Shown: positions 40,756-51,765, counted from the stretch's first letter. The stretch is DNA of 64,000 nt from Teichococcus wenyumeiae (GCF_003696345.1 NZ_RFLX01000002.1:434001-498000), one strand, 5' to 3'. A program made the numbers and translations. The notes: generated from the letters alone by a model not told the origin.

Positions 40756-43230
40756 ATGAAGTTTCCCCTGTCCTGGCTGAAGCGGCACCTGGAGACGGAT
40801 GCCACCCTGCAGCAGATCACCGACACCCTGAACACCATCGGGCTCGAAGTGGAAGGCGTGGAGGACCGCGCGGCGGCGCTGGCGCCCTTCCGCATCGCCC
40901 ATGTCATCGAGGCGGTGCAGCACCCCAATGCCGACCGCCTGCGCGCCTGCAAGGTGGATGTGGGCGATGGCGTGATCCGCTCCGTCGTCTGCGGCGCGCC
41001 GAATGCGCGCACCGGCATGAAGGCCGTGCTGGGCCTGCCCGGCGCCTTCGTGCCCGGCACCGGCATCACGCTGAAAGTGGGAGAAATCCGCGGCGTGAAG
41101 AGCGAGGGCATGATGTGCTCCTCGCGCGAGCTGGGCCTCGGCGAGGACCATGACGGTATCATCGACCTGCCGGCGGATGCGCCGGTGGGCCAGCCCTATG
41201 CCGTCTGGGCCGGGCTGGACGACCCGATCGTCGAGATCAGCGTCACCCCCAACCGGGGCGATGCACTCTCCATCCGTGGCGTGGCGCGGGACCTGGCGGC
41301 GGCGGGCCTCGGCACGCTGAAGCCCTTCGCGCCGCAGCCGGCGGTGCCCGCCTATCCCTCACCCCTGAACTGGGCGGTGGAAGACCTGGAGGGTTGCCCC
41401 TGGGTGCTCGGCCGCGCGGTGCGGGGCGTGAAGAACGGCCCCTCCCCCCAGTGGCTGCAGGACAAGCTGACCGCCATCGGCCTGCGCCCGATCAATGCCC
41501 TGGTCGATGTGACCAACTGGTTCACCTATGACCTCGGCCGCCCGCTGCATGTCTTCGACGCCAAGAAGGTGAAGGGCGACACCCTCACCATCCGCCGGGG
41601 CCGCGAGGGCGAGAGCTTCCTGGCCCTGAACGGCAAGGACGTGCGCGTCACGCCGGAGGATCTGGTGATCGCCGATGCGGAGGCGGTGGAATCGCTGGCC
41701 GGCATCATGGGCGGCGAGTATTCCGGCTCCGACGAAGGCACCACCGAGGTCTTCATCGAGGCCGCGCTTTTCGACCCCGTGCGCATTGCCCTCTCCGGCC
41801 GCCGGCATGACCTGCGCTCCGACGCCCGCTCCCGCTTCGAGCGCGGCGTGGACCAGGCGCTGCCGCCCGCCGCGCTGGAAGCAGCGACGGCCATGATCAT
41901 CGAGCTCTGCGGCGGCGAGGCTTCCGAGATCGTCTCGGCCGGCGCCGAGCCGGCCTGGCAGCGCACCGCCCATCTGCGCTTCGAGCGCATCGCGGGCCTC
42001 GGCGGCTCCCCCATCACGCCAGAAGAGGCGGTGGAAGGGCTGGAGCGGCTGGGCTTCACGGTGGCCAGCCGCGACGCGCAGGGCGTGACGGTGAACGTCC
42101 CCTCCTGGCGCAACGACATCGCCGCCCGCGACGGTGGCCTGGCGCAGAACCCGGAACTGCCGGCTGAGCGCGCCCAGGCGGCCGCCGAGGGCTGCGCGGC
42201 CATCGAGCCGGAATGCGACCTGCTGGAGGAAGTGTTGCGCCTGCGCGGGCTGGATGCGGTGCCGCCGGTCTCGCTGCCCGTCTCCTCGCCCGTGCCGCTG
42301 CCCAGCCTGACGCCGCGCCAGACGCGCAGCGTGCTGGCCCGCCGGGTGCTGGCGGCGCGCGGCATGCTGGATTGTGTGAGCTTCGGCTTCATCGACGGCA
42401 AGGTGGCCGCGCTCTTTGGGGAAACCCCGGCCGCGCTGCGCCTGGAAAACCCCATCGCCGCCGACCTGGACCAGATGCGCCCGACGCCCCTGGCCAGCCT
42501 GCTGACGGCCGCCAGCCGCAATGCCGCGCGCGGCTACCCGGATGTGGCGCTGGCGGAAATCGGCGCGGCCTACCGGGACATCACTCCCGCCGGGCAGGCG
42601 GCGGTGGCCGCCGGTGTCCGCACCGGCGAGACGCCGCGCCACTGGGCCGCGCCCGCCCGCGCCGTGGATGCCATGGATGCCAAGGGCGACGCCCTGGCCG
42701 TGCTGGCGGCGCTGGGCGTGCCGATGGCGGCGGTGACCGTCACCGCCGACGCGCCAGGCTTCTACCACCCCGGCCGTTCCGGCGTGGTGCGCCAGGGCCC
42801 GAAGATCGTGCTGGCGACGTTCGGAGAAATCCACCCAAGCCTGCGCGCCAAGCTGGACCTGCCCGGGCCTGCGGTAGGCTTCGAGGTCTTCCTCGACGCC
42901 ATCCCGGACCCCAAGCGCAAGAAAAAGGGCCTGCCCGACCTGCCGGCCTTCCAGCCGTTGCGGCGCGACTTCGCCTTCCTGGTGGATGCCGGCGTGCCGG
43001 CGGAGAACTTGGTGCGGGCCGCCCGGGGCGCCGAGCGCAACCTGATCACCGAAGTGTCGCTCTTCGACCGCTATGCGGGCGAGAAGCTGCCGGAGGGCAA
43101 GGTCTCGCTGGCGCTGGAAGTCACGCTGCAGCCGCGTGAGGCCAGCATGACGGATGCGGAGATCGAAGCTGTCGCCGCCAAGATCGTCGCCGCCGTCGCC
43201 AAGGCCACCGGCGCGACGCTGCGGGGCTGA
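40756..43230 (+). CDS. pheT: Phenylalanine-tRNA ligase beta subunit
   Basis: The 824-residue protein shows the N-terminal tRNA-binding-like domain (HPNADRLRACKVDVG), the B3/B4 editing region (GIMGGEYSGSDE), a B5 DNA-binding-like fold and the C-terminal FDX-ACB domain ending with MTDAEIEAVA. Between WRNDI and the usual DLLEEVLRLRG there are about 27 extra residues rich in Ala and Glu (near nt 42118-42205), an insertion compared with the usual B5-adjacent linker. It forms the heterotetramer with PheS. Confidence 0.97.
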   Translation: MKFPLSWLKRHLETDATLQQITDTLNTIGLEVEGVEDRAAALAPFRIAHVIEAVQHPNADRLRACKVDVGDGVIRSVVCGAPNARTGMKAVLGLPGAFVPGTGITLKVGEIRGVKSEGMMCSSRELGLGEDHDGIIDLPADAPVGQPYAVWAGLDDPIVEISVTPNRGDALSIRGVARDLAAAGLGTLKPFAPQPAVPAYPSPLNWAVEDLEGCPWVLGRAVRGVKNGPSPQWLQDKLTAIGLRPINALVDVTNWFTYDLGRPLHVFDAKKVKGDTLTIRRGREGESFLALNGKDVRVTPEDLVIADAEAVESLAGIMGGEYSGSDEGTTEVFIEAALFDPVRIALSGRRHDLRSDARSRFERGVDQALPPAALEAATAMIIELCGGEASEIVSAGAEPAWQRTAHLRFERIAGLGGSPITPEEAVEGLERLGFTVASRDAQGVTVNVPSWRNDIAARDGGLAQNPELPAERAQAAAEGCAAIEPECDLLEEVLRLRGLDAVPPVSLPVSSPVPLPSLTPRQTRSVLARRVLAARGMLDCVSFGFIDGKVAALFGETPAALRLENPIAADLDQMRPTPLASLLTAASRNAARGYPDVALAEIGAAYRDITPAGQAAVAAGVRTGETPRHWAAPARAVDAMDAKGDALAVLAALGVPMAAVTVTADAPGFYHPGRSGVVRQGPKIVLATFGEIHPSLRAKLDLPGPAVGFEVFLDAIPDPKRKKKGLPDLPAFQPLRRDFAFLVDAGVPAENLVRAARGAERNLITEVSLFDRYAGEKLPEGKVSLALEVTLQPREASMTDAEIEAVAAKIVAAVAKATGATLRG

Positions 43231-43277
43231 TGCCCCGGCCGGGGGGAGCGGCGCTTCCCCTGGCCAAGGCGCCGCGC

Positions 43278-43619
43278 CTAGCGCGTGCGCACCGGCCCGC
43301 TGCCACCGCCCCCGCCGCTGCCGGCGAGGCCCGAGCCCAGCAGGGCACCGGCCGCCGCCGGCAACAGCGCACCCAGCAGCGGCGCCCCCATCAGACCGGT
43401 GCCGGATGGCAGCACCACCGGCGCCGCAGCCTCCAGCGGGATGCTGCTGGCCGGCGGGGCCGCCAGGCGCGGTGCCGCCTGCCCGCGCGGCGCCACCACC
43501 ATGGAAGCATCGGCCGGCACGGTAATGCTGCGGAGCTGGGCCATGGCCGGCAGCGGCAGGGCCATCAGGGCCAGCAGGAAGGCCGCGGGCAGGCGCCAGC
43601 GAAGGTCGCGGCTGTTCAT
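43278..43619 (-). CDS. Exported hypothetical protein, Gly/Ala/Pro rich
   Basis: The 113-residue product begins MNSRDLRWRLPAAFLLALMA, a signal peptide with likely cleavage after AMAQ. The mature part is Ala/Pro/Gly rich and ends in a run of glycines followed by GPVRTR, low complexity. ATG 43619 overlaps the GST stop (ATGA), which supports that start. I do not recognise a family. It is probably expressed with the GST gene. Confidence 0.6.
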   Translation of the reverse strand: MNSRDLRWRLPAAFLLALMALPLPAMAQLRSITVPADASMVVAPRGQAAPRLAAPPASSIPLEAAAPVVLPSGTGLMGAPLLGALLPAAAGALLGSGLAGSGGGGGSGPVRTR

Positions 43620-44248
43620 GACGATTTGCTCCAAAGCTCAGGCGGGCAGGTGGAATGGAAAGCCGGAAGCGTCATGCAGGCAGCCTCGGCGGCCAGCAGG
43701 CGCGGAAAGGTCAGGTTCATGCCGTATTGCCGGGCCAGGGCGAGCTGCGGCACCAGGCAGACATCGGCCAGGCCCGGGATGCTGCCGAAGCAGAAGGGCC
43801 CTTCGGCGCCGGTGAGCAGCGTCTCGCAGGCATCGAGCCCTTCGGCCAGGGCGCAGCGCGTCCAGGCGCGCAGGGAAGCATCGGTCATCTCCAGCCGCCG
43901 CAGCCGCCCCAGGGCGCGGTCGGTCACCAGCGGATGCAGGTCGGTGGCGATGGCATGGGAGAAAGCCCTGACCCGGGCCCGCAGCACCGGGCCGGGCGGC
44001 AGCAGTGGCGGGGTCGGCCACATCTCATCCAGCCATTCGATGATGGCGAGGGACTGGGTAAGCCGCTGGCCGCTGTCGGTTTCCAGCACGGGCACCTGCC
44101 CCTGCGGATTGATCTGCAGAAGGCTGGCCGGCGTCACATCCCTGGCCGCTGTGTCATGCTCGACCATCTCAACTAAAAGGTTCTTCAACGCCAGGGCGAT
44201 CCGTACGCGCCAGGTCGCCAAAGATCGGGGATGGCCATGCAGCCGCAT
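43616..44248 (-). CDS. Glutathione S-transferase, maleylacetoacetate isomerase-like (zeta class)
   Basis: The 210-residue protein has the thioredoxin-fold N-terminal domain with TWRVRIALALKNL, NPQGQVPVLET and SLAIIEWLDE, and an all-helical C-terminal domain with ADVCLVPQLALARQYG. The zeta-class opening is SSCSxRVRIAL, whereas here it is SLATWRVRIAL, so the usual catalytic Ser is at the expected site but the Cys is missing. It may isomerise maleylacetoacetate or conjugate glutathione. A divergent Lrp-type regulator begins 186 bases away. Confidence 0.88.
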   Translation of the reverse strand: MRLHGHPRSLATWRVRIALALKNLLVEMVEHDTAARDVTPASLLQINPQGQVPVLETDSGQRLTQSLAIIEWLDEMWPTPPLLPPGPVLRARVRAFSHAIATDLHPLVTDRALGRLRRLEMTDASLRAWTRCALAEGLDACETLLTGAEGPFCFGSIPGLADVCLVPQLALARQYGMNLTFPRLLAAEAACMTLPAFHSTCPPELWSKSS

Positions 44249-44434
44249 CGCGATACCTTCGTCCTCTCGCTGGTGTGATTGATCGTGACGGCTGCGTCAA
44301 GAAAATCCATGCCTCCGACAGCGCCTCACCAGGGGCACGGCATGTTCATCCGCATCATGGCAAAAATTCTGTTTCCTCTGCCGCAATCCAGGCCAAATCG
44401 CGCAGGTTCTTCCGCCATAGGGTAGGCCCGATTC

Positions 44435-44890
44435 ATGGATTCCACCGATTATCGCATCCTGCGCGCGCTGGCGCGCAATGGCCGGCTGACCAATGCCGAA
44501 CTGGCCGAGGAAGTGGGCCTCTCCCCTTCCCCCTGCTGGACGCGGGTGCGGCGGCTGGAGCAATCAGGCGTCATCAAGGGCTATGCGGCGCTGCTGGACC
44601 AGGCGGAGCTGGGCCTGCCCGACACGGTCTTCGTCGAGGTCATGATGGAAAAGCATGACGAGGCTGCCCTGGCCCACTTCGAGCAGGCGGTGAACAGCAC
44701 GCCCGAAATCCTGGAATGCCACCTGACCACCGGCGACTACGACTACCTGATCAAGGCGGCTGTCAGCGGCACGGCCGGCTACGAAGCTCTGCTGCGGGAG
44801 AAGCTCTACCGGCTGCCAGGGGTGCGCCATACCCGCAGCGCCTTCGCACTGCGCTGCCTGAAGCGGAGCCTTTCACCGATCGCGTCCTGA
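44435..44890 (+). CDS. Lrp/AsnC family transcriptional regulator
   Basis: The 151-residue protein has the Lrp HTH (DYRILRALARNGRLTNAELAEEVGLSPSPCWTRVRRLE) and the RAM ligand-binding domain (ECHLTTGDYDYLIKAAV). Such regulators sense amino acids. It faces the GST gene divergently across 186 bases, so it may regulate it, although targets are unknown. A REP-like element follows its stop by two bases. Confidence 0.94.
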   Translation: MDSTDYRILRALARNGRLTNAELAEEVGLSPSPCWTRVRRLEQSGVIKGYAALLDQAELGLPDTVFVEVMMEKHDEAALAHFEQAVNSTPEILECHLTTGDYDYLIKAAVSGTAGYEALLREKLYRLPGVRHTRSAFALRCLKRSLSPIAS

Positions 44891-44892
44891 AC

Positions 44893-44965
44893 GGCCGGGG
44901 CCAAAGAGGGCTCCGCCCTCTCTGGACACTCCCGCCGGGGTGGAAAGTCCACCCCCGGACCCCGC
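44893..44965 (+). repeat. REP-like two-hairpin element, copy A
   Basis: The element reads GGCCGGGGCC, a stem AGAGGGC/GCCCTCT, TGGACACTCCCGCC, then GGGGTGG/CCACCCC around AAAGT, and ends GGACCCCGC. It matches copies B (45066, inverted), C (59850) and D (60046, inverted) along its whole length. It begins two bases after the Lrp stop. With copy B it forms an inverted pair around 100 bases of unrelated DNA. Confidence 0.75.
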
Positions 44966-45065
44966 TGCCGGTTTTGAGATTTGGCCGAAAAGGCGCGGTG
45001 TCATCCTTTAAGGATTCCGCAAGGGCAAGGAGGCCGAGGCCTTAGCCGCCGGTTATGAAGCTGAT

Positions 45066-45139
45066 GACGGGGTCTGGGGTGACCCTGTCACCCCAGGCGG
45101 GGGTGTCCAGAGGGGACAGCGCCCCCTTTGGCCCCGGCC
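45066..45139 (-). repeat. REP-like two-hairpin element, copy B (inverted relative to A)
   Basis: On the minus strand it carries GGCCGGGGCCAAAGGGGG, the TGGACACCCCCGCC core and the TGGGGTGA/TCACCCCA hairpin with a CAGGG loop. It lies six bases before the M32 carboxypeptidase stop. The 100 bases between copies A and B hold no gene; they contain a short AAGG..CCTT palindrome only. Confidence 0.75.
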
Positions 45140-45145
45140 AGAGCA

Positions 45146-46645
45146 TCAGGCGTTCAAGTAACGACCGCGTAGGTGATTAGTGAAATCCGAGGGGTCCAGC
45201 GGCTTGCCGGTGGCGGCGCGGAGCAGATCCTGGAAGCCCAGGCGCGAGCCCTGCCCATGCACCGCCTGCCGCAGCCAGTCGCGCAGCGGCGTGAAGTCGC
45301 CCTGCGCCAGGGCGGCGTCCAGCCCTGGCTCCGCCTCGCGCGCCGCGCGCATGAGCTGGGCGGCGGCCATGGCGCCCAGGGTATAGGACGGGAAATAGCC
45401 GAAGGCGCCGTCGTACCAGTGGATGTCCTGCAGGCAGCCGCGCGCGTCGTCCGGCGGCGTCAGACCCAGCAGGCGGGCGAAGCCCTCGTTCCAGGCGGCG
45501 GGGATGCCCTCCACCTCCAGCTCGCCGCCGATCAGCGCGCGCTCCAGCCGGAAGCGCAGGATGACATGGGCTGGGTAGGTGAGCTCATCGGCATCGACGC
45601 GGATGAAGCCGCGCTCTACCCGGCGCCAGAGGGCCGCGAGATTGGCGGGGTCATAGGCTTCCGCCGCGCCGCCGAAGCTGGCCTGAAGCTGCGGGCCGAT
45701 GAAGCGCAGGAAGGCGTCCGACCGGCAGGCCTGCATCTCGATGATCAGGCTCTGGGATTCATGCGCGGCCATGCCGGCGGCCTCGCCCACCGGCTGGCGC
45801 GCGAAAGCGGCGGGCAGGCCACGCTCATAAAGGGCATGGCCGGTTTCATGCAGGACGCCGAACAGCGCCTGGGCTACGGAATCAGCACTGTAGCGAGTGG
45901 TGATGCGCACATCGGCCGGCGTGCCGCCGCAGAAGGGATGCGTGCTTTCATCCAGCCGGGCATGGTCGAAATCCAGCCCGACACGCTCGGCCATGGCACG
46001 GCAGAGCGCCTGCTGCTGCGGCACCGGGAAGGGCCCGGCCAGCGGGCGCGGCGTCGGGCGGCTGGCCTGGAGGGCCTCGGCCTGGAGGGCCTCGGCCTGG
46101 GGCAGGGCTTCCCGCAGGAACTGCTCGTAGGCGGCGAAGATGGGCTCGACATCGCTGGCGCCGATGCCGCGCTGGTAGCCTTCCATCAGCGCGTCGTAGG
46201 GTGAGAGGCGGGTGGCCTCGGCCAGGGCGGCGGCGGTCTCGCGCTGGAGGCGCACCACCTCCTTCAGTGCCGGGGCAACCAGGGCGAAGTCGGATTGCGC
46301 GCGGGCATGACGCCAGCGGGCCTCGCAGGCGGCATTGGCGCGGGTGGTGGCCTCCACCAGCGCGGTGGGCAGCGCCGTGGCGCGACGGTGCGTCTGCCGC
46401 ATCAGGTCGAGGTTGGCGCTGTCCCACTCGCCCTCGGCCTGGGCTTCCGCCAGATCCTCGGCCACCTGCGGCGCCGTCAACAGCTCATGCGACAGGCCGG
46501 AGAGGGCCGCGAGCTGCTCGCCACGCGCCTCGGCGCCGCCGGGCGGCATCACGGCGGCGGCGTCCCAGTGCAGCATGGCCTGGGCTTCGCCCAGCAGCGT
46601 GATGCGGGCGAAGCGGGCCTTCAGGCGGTGGTAGGCGGCGTTCAT
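45146..46645 (-). CDS. Carboxypeptidase M32 (Taq family)
   Basis: The 499-residue metallopeptidase carries HETGH at residues 266-270, DESTHPFCGG before it, and HESQSLIIEM with the third metal ligand, the M32 signature set. It removes C-terminal residues from peptides in the cytosol. A short internal duplication, EALQAEALQA near residue 186-195, is mirrored by a DNA repeat. It overlaps the SURF1 stop at 46642-46645 and ends the oxidase gene run. Confidence 0.95.
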   Translation of the reverse strand: MNAAYHRLKARFARITLLGEAQAMLHWDAAAVMPPGGAEARGEQLAALSGLSHELLTAPQVAEDLAEAQAEGEWDSANLDLMRQTHRRATALPTALVEATTRANAACEARWRHARAQSDFALVAPALKEVVRLQRETAAALAEATRLSPYDALMEGYQRGIGASDVEPIFAAYEQFLREALPQAEALQAEALQASRPTPRPLAGPFPVPQQQALCRAMAERVGLDFDHARLDESTHPFCGGTPADVRITTRYSADSVAQALFGVLHETGHALYERGLPAAFARQPVGEAAGMAAHESQSLIIEMQACRSDAFLRFIGPQLQASFGGAAEAYDPANLAALWRRVERGFIRVDADELTYPAHVILRFRLERALIGGELEVEGIPAAWNEGFARLLGLTPPDDARGCLQDIHWYDGAFGYFPSYTLGAMAAAQLMRAAREAEPGLDAALAQGDFTPLRDWLRQAVHGQGSRLGFQDLLRAATGKPLDPSDFTNHLRGRYLNA

Positions 46646-47322
46646 GCGGAATCCTTCAGGCGGGCGCGGGCGAAGGCGATGAAGACGCCCAGCGCCGAGA
46701 GCGCCAGCCCGTACCAGGTGATGGCATAGCCGAGATGGCTGTTGGTGGGGCGCGGCAGGGTCTGCGCTGGCTGCGGCAGGGTAGTGCCAGCCGGTCCCAT
46801 GGCCACCAGCGCGAAGGGCGCGAGGCCAGGCTGGCCGATGGCGGCACCGATGGCGGCGGGGTCCAGCGTGTAGAAGCGGCGGGTGGCGGGATCGTCGGTG
46901 GCGCTGACCATGCTGGCGGCCTCGCCGGGGCGGACATAGCCCTCGACCCGCACGGTGCCCTCCGGCTGGGAAAGCGGGCCGTGCTCCAGCGGCACCCAGC
47001 CACGGTCCACCAGCAGCGGTGGCGCGCCCGCGCGCTCCAGCGGCACCAGCAGATGCGTGCCGAGCGTCGGGCCACGCACCTCCACGCCCAGGGTCACGGC
47101 CTGGTCATGGCGGAAGCGGCCTTCGGTGAAGACCTTGGTGTAGTCCTGGGGATGCTCGGTGAGCGGAAGGGGGGGACCGGCCTCAGCGGCGGCGATGGTC
47201 GCCAGCAGCTCGGTCTTCCAGCGCAGGCGCTGGACCTGCCAGGTGCCGAGGCCGGCCAGAATGGCCAGGACCGGCAGCAAGGCCAGGGTGGGAAGCAGGA
47301 GACGGCGCCAGCGGGACTGCAT
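46642..47322 (-). CDS. SURF1 family cytochrome oxidase assembly protein
   Basis: The 226-residue protein has an N-terminal helix (LLPTLALLPVLAILAGLGTW), a periplasmic domain with GTHLLVPLE and LLVDRGWVPLE, and a C-terminal helix (ITWYGLALSALGVFIAF). SURF1 helps insert heme a into subunit I. It follows ctaE by 53 bases. Confidence 0.94.
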   Translation of the reverse strand: MQSRWRRLLLPTLALLPVLAILAGLGTWQVQRLRWKTELLATIAAAEAGPPLPLTEHPQDYTKVFTEGRFRHDQAVTLGVEVRGPTLGTHLLVPLERAGAPPLLVDRGWVPLEHGPLSQPEGTVRVEGYVRPGEAASMVSATDDPATRRFYTLDPAAIGAAIGQPGLAPFALVAMGPAGTTLPQPAQTLPRPTNSHLGYAITWYGLALSALGVFIAFARARLKDSA

Positions 47323-47375
47323 GCCGGCGCTTCTAGCCCCGGCCCTCCCCTGGCGGGAAGGGCCGGGCCGTCAGG

Positions 47376-48218
47376 TCAGTGCTGCGCGATCTCGCCCACG
47401 CCCATGACGTAGACGGCGACGAAGAGGAACAGCCAGACCACGTCCACGAAATGCCAGTACCAGGCGGCGGCCTCGAAGCCGAAGTGGCGCTCCGGCGTGA
47501 AGTCGCCGCGGCGGGCGCGGAGCCAGCAGACCGCCAGGAAGATGGTGCCGACGATCACGTGGAAGCCGTGGAAGCCCGTCGCCATGAAGAAGACGGAGGG
47601 ATAGATGCCGCCGCCATGGAAGGAGAAGGGCGCCTCGGCATATTCGTAGAACTGGAAGAAGGAGAAGGAGAGGCCCAGCAGCACCGTCAGGCCCAGGCCC
47701 TGCAGCATGCCCTTGCGGTCACCCTCGATCAGCGCGTGGTGCGCCCAGGTCACCGTGCAGCCCGAGAGCAGCAGGATCATGGTGTTGAGCAGCGGCAGGC
47801 CCAGCGGGTCGAAGGTATGGATGCCGGCGGGCGGCCAAATGGCCTTGGCGGCGCCGGAGACATGCTCCGGATACAGGTAGAAGTGGAAATAGGCCCAGAA
47901 GAAGGCCACGAAGAACATCACCTCGGAGGCGATGAACAGCACCATGCCATAGCGCAGGCCGATGCGCACGATGGGGTTGTGGACGCCCGGCTGCTTCGAT
48001 TCGCGGATGATGTCGCGGAACCAGAAGAACATCGAGGCCAGCACGCCCAGCAGGCCGACGCCGAACACCCAGTGCACATTATGCTGCGCGAAGAGGATGA
48101 TGCCGAAGACCAGCAGGCCGGCCGAGAGCGAGGCCACCAGGGGCCACGGGCTGGGATCGACCAGATGGTAGGGATGCTTGTTGTGAGCGGGGGCAACCGC
48201 GCTGTCGGTGCTGGCCAT
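47376..48218 (-). CDS. ctaE: Cytochrome c oxidase subunit III
   Basis: The 280-residue membrane protein has about seven helices and the conserved HNPIVRIGLRYGMVLFI, FFWAYFHFYLYPEH and FHVIVGTIFLAVCWLRA segments, and the terminal WYWHFVDVVWLFLFVAVY. It stabilises the aa3 oxidase. ATG 48218 was chosen since upstream residues in frame are Arg/Gly rich and unconserved. Confidence 0.97.
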   Translation of the reverse strand: MASTDSAVAPAHNKHPYHLVDPSPWPLVASLSAGLLVFGIILFAQHNVHWVFGVGLLGVLASMFFWFRDIIRESKQPGVHNPIVRIGLRYGMVLFIASEVMFFVAFFWAYFHFYLYPEHVSGAAKAIWPPAGIHTFDPLGLPLLNTMILLLSGCTVTWAHHALIEGDRKGMLQGLGLTVLLGLSFSFFQFYEYAEAPFSFHGGGIYPSVFFMATGFHGFHVIVGTIFLAVCWLRARRGDFTPERHFGFEAAAWYWHFVDVVWLFLFVAVYVMGVGEIAQH

Positions 48219-48232
48219 TGGTCTTCCTGGAC

Positions 48233-48355
48233 TCAAGACGTCACGCGAAGGGTCGGACAGGGCAGGCTGCCCCGGCCATCCGGAACGATATGCTGCATCA
48301 ATCCCGAAATCAGGGTCGCGATCAACCCCGTCACGGTGACCTGCAGCATGGTCAT
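48233..48355 (-). CDS. Small membrane peptide coupled to ctaG
   Basis: The 40-residue ORF begins MTMLQVTVTGLIATLISGLM, a single hydrophobic helix, and ends in a basic, Cys-containing tail. Its ATG overlaps the ctaG stop as ATGA (48352-48355), and it ends 14 bases before the ctaE start. Small single-helix ORFs at this point in oxidase operons are common but poorly annotated. Homologues were not checked. Confidence 0.5.
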   Translation of the reverse strand: MTMLQVTVTGLIATLISGLMQHIVPDGRGSLPCPTLRVTS

Positions 48356-48990
48356 GGTGTAGCCGTCTGCGGGCCGGCGGGCGAGACCAGCTCGGTCCGC
48401 TTGCCCACATGCTCCCCGGCCTTTGCCAGCGCGCCGGCGCGCTCGGCATCGGCCAGGGTGCGGAAATAGGTGTAGTTGATGGTGATGGTGCGGATGCCCC
48501 GGGTGCCCGGGTCCTCCGCCATCTTCGGGTCCACCCAGAAGGCGATCGGCATCTCCACCTGCTGGCCGGGTTCCAGCGTCTGCTCGTCGAAGCAGAAGCA
48601 GGCGACCTTGTGGAAATAGGGGCCGGCGACCTCGGGCGTCACGTTGTAGGTGGCGATGCCGGTGACCGGCGTCTGCGCCAGGTTCTTCGCCGTGTAGAAG
48701 GCCATGCCTTCCTGGCCGAGGGCCAGCGTCTCCGGCCCCTGCCCCGGGGCGAATTTCCACGGCAGGCTGGGATGCACATTGGCGTTGAAGCGCACCGTCA
48801 CGCGCTGGTCCGTGGCGCCAGGCGCCACGCCGCCGATCTGCGGCGTGCCGTTGTAGCCGGTGACGGCGCAGAAGATGGCGTAGAGCGGCACCGAGGCGAA
48901 GGCGAGCCCGACCATGGAGGCCGCCACGCCGCCGGCGATGAAGCCGAGGCGGCGGTTGCGGCGGGCGAGATCGGGATCTGTCGCGGCCAT
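48352..48990 (-). CDS. ctaG: Cytochrome c oxidase assembly protein CtaG (Cox11)
   Basis: The 212-residue protein has an N-terminal helix (about 15-42), VPLYAIFCAVTGYNGTPQ with Cys41, and the copper-binding FHKVACFCFDEQ (Cys131, Cys133). The closing TITINYTYF is typical of Cox11. It delivers copper to CuB of subunit I. It sits between two small membrane ORFs within the operon. Confidence 0.96.
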   Translation of the reverse strand: MAATDPDLARRNRRLGFIAGGVAASMVGLAFASVPLYAIFCAVTGYNGTPQIGGVAPGATDQRVTVRFNANVHPSLPWKFAPGQGPETLALGQEGMAFYTAKNLAQTPVTGIATYNVTPEVAGPYFHKVACFCFDEQTLEPGQQVEMPIAFWVDPKMAEDPGTRGIRTITINYTYFRTLADAERAGALAKAGEHVGKRTELVSPAGPQTATP

Positions 48991-49020
48991 GGATGGGGCT
49001 CCTCTCGTCGAACTCGGGCG

Positions 49021-49152
49021 TCAGCCGCGGGTCAGGCGGGCCATGGCGATCAGGTAGACCAAGGCCACCAGACCCAGAAGCGCCAGCAGCACCGCCCAGT
49101 TGCGGCCGCGGCGGCGGCGGATGAAGGCGGCCTTCTCCTCGGGCGTCATCAT
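49021..49152 (-). CDS. Small single-helix protein between ctaB and ctaG (CoxF-like)
   Basis: The 43-residue ORF has a basic N-terminus ([14 protein letters not shown]) and one helix ([20 protein letters not shown]). It starts at ATG 49152, overlapping the ctaB stop, and ends 30 bases before the ctaG ATG. Comparable ORFs sit here in other alphaproteobacterial oxidase operons. Function unknown. Confidence 0.6.
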   Translation of the reverse strand: MMTPEEKAAFIRRRRGRNWAVLLALLGLVALVYLIAMARLTRG

Positions 49153-50105
49153 GCCGGGAAGACCAGGATATCGGCCGCCAAAGCCGTCAGCAGCGCGAAG
49201 AGATAGATGATGGAGAAGCGGAAGGCGGCCCGCGCCGGGGCGTCGTTGCTCAGGCTGCGCCCGGCCTCGTCCTGCACGTCGCGCTTCACGCGCCACATGT
49301 AGTGCAGGAAGAAGGCGCCCAGCACGGCGGCGGCGGCGCCATAGGCGAGGCCGGACATGCCAATGGCGACCGGCACCAGCGTGACCGGCACCAGCAGCAG
49401 GGAATAGAGCCAGATCTGGCGGCGCGTCTCCTTGGCGCCGGCCACCACCGGCAGCATCGGCACGCCGGCGCGCTGGTAGTCGCCCGAGGCGTAGAGGGAG
49501 AGCGCCCAGAAATGCGGCGGTGTCCAGAAGAAGACGATGGCGAACATCGCCATGGCCTCGATCGAGACATGGCCGGTGACGGCCGCCCAGCCGATCATCG
49601 GCGGGAAGGCGCCGGCGGCGCCGCCGATGACGATGTTCTGCGGCGTCCGGCGCTTCAGCCACATGGTGTAGATGAAGACATAGAAGCCGATGGAGCCGGC
49701 CAGCACGGCCGCGGCCACCAGGTTGGTCGCCAGCCCCATGATGACCACCGAGGCCACGGCCAGGAAGACGCCGAAGCTCAGCGCCGCCTCCGGCTTGATG
49801 CGGCCGGCGGGGATGGGACGGTTGCTGGTGCGGCGCATGACCGCGTCGATGTCGCGGTCGTACCACATGTTGATGGCGCCCGAGGCGCCCGCCGCCACCG
49901 CGATGCAGAGGATGGCGGTGGCCGCCAGCACCGGGTGGATCGGCCCCGGCGCCACCAGCAGGCCGACGAGGCCGGAGAAGACCACGAGCGTCATCACCCG
50001 CGGCTTCAGCAGCGCGAACCAGTCGCGCACCTCGCTGAGATCGAGATCCTCGGACGTGCCGAGGGGGGCAGAAGCCCCCCCCCGCTGCATCGCGCTGTCG
50101 CTCAT
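49149..50105 (-). CDS. ctaB: Protoheme IX farnesyltransferase (heme O synthase)
   Basis: The 318-residue polytopic protein has the prenyltransferase motif [19 protein letters not shown] and a second [20 protein letters not shown], and about nine helices. It attaches a farnesyl group to heme B, giving heme O for heme A. It lies between ctaD and the small ORF, all on one strand. Confidence 0.96.
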   Translation of the reverse strand: MSDSAMQRGGASAPLGTSEDLDLSEVRDWFALLKPRVMTLVVFSGLVGLLVAPGPIHPVLAATAILCIAVAAGASGAINMWYDRDIDAVMRRTSNRPIPAGRIKPEAALSFGVFLAVASVVIMGLATNLVAAAVLAGSIGFYVFIYTMWLKRRTPQNIVIGGAAGAFPPMIGWAAVTGHVSIEAMAMFAIVFFWTPPHFWALSLYASGDYQRAGVPMLPVVAGAKETRRQIWLYSLLLVPVTLVPVAIGMSGLAYGAAAAVLGAFFLHYMWRVKRDVQDEAGRSLSNDAPARAAFRFSIIYLFALLTALAADILVFPA

Positions 50106-50125
50106 GGCGCTAGCTCCATGCCCCT

Positions 50126-51751
<1,626 letters not shown>

Positions 51752-51765
51752 TCAATCCGCCAAGA

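Noticed and set aside
44966-45065. Hidden gene between REP-like copies A and B
   Set aside because: No frame with a start and plausible codon use spans it; only a short palindrome is present.
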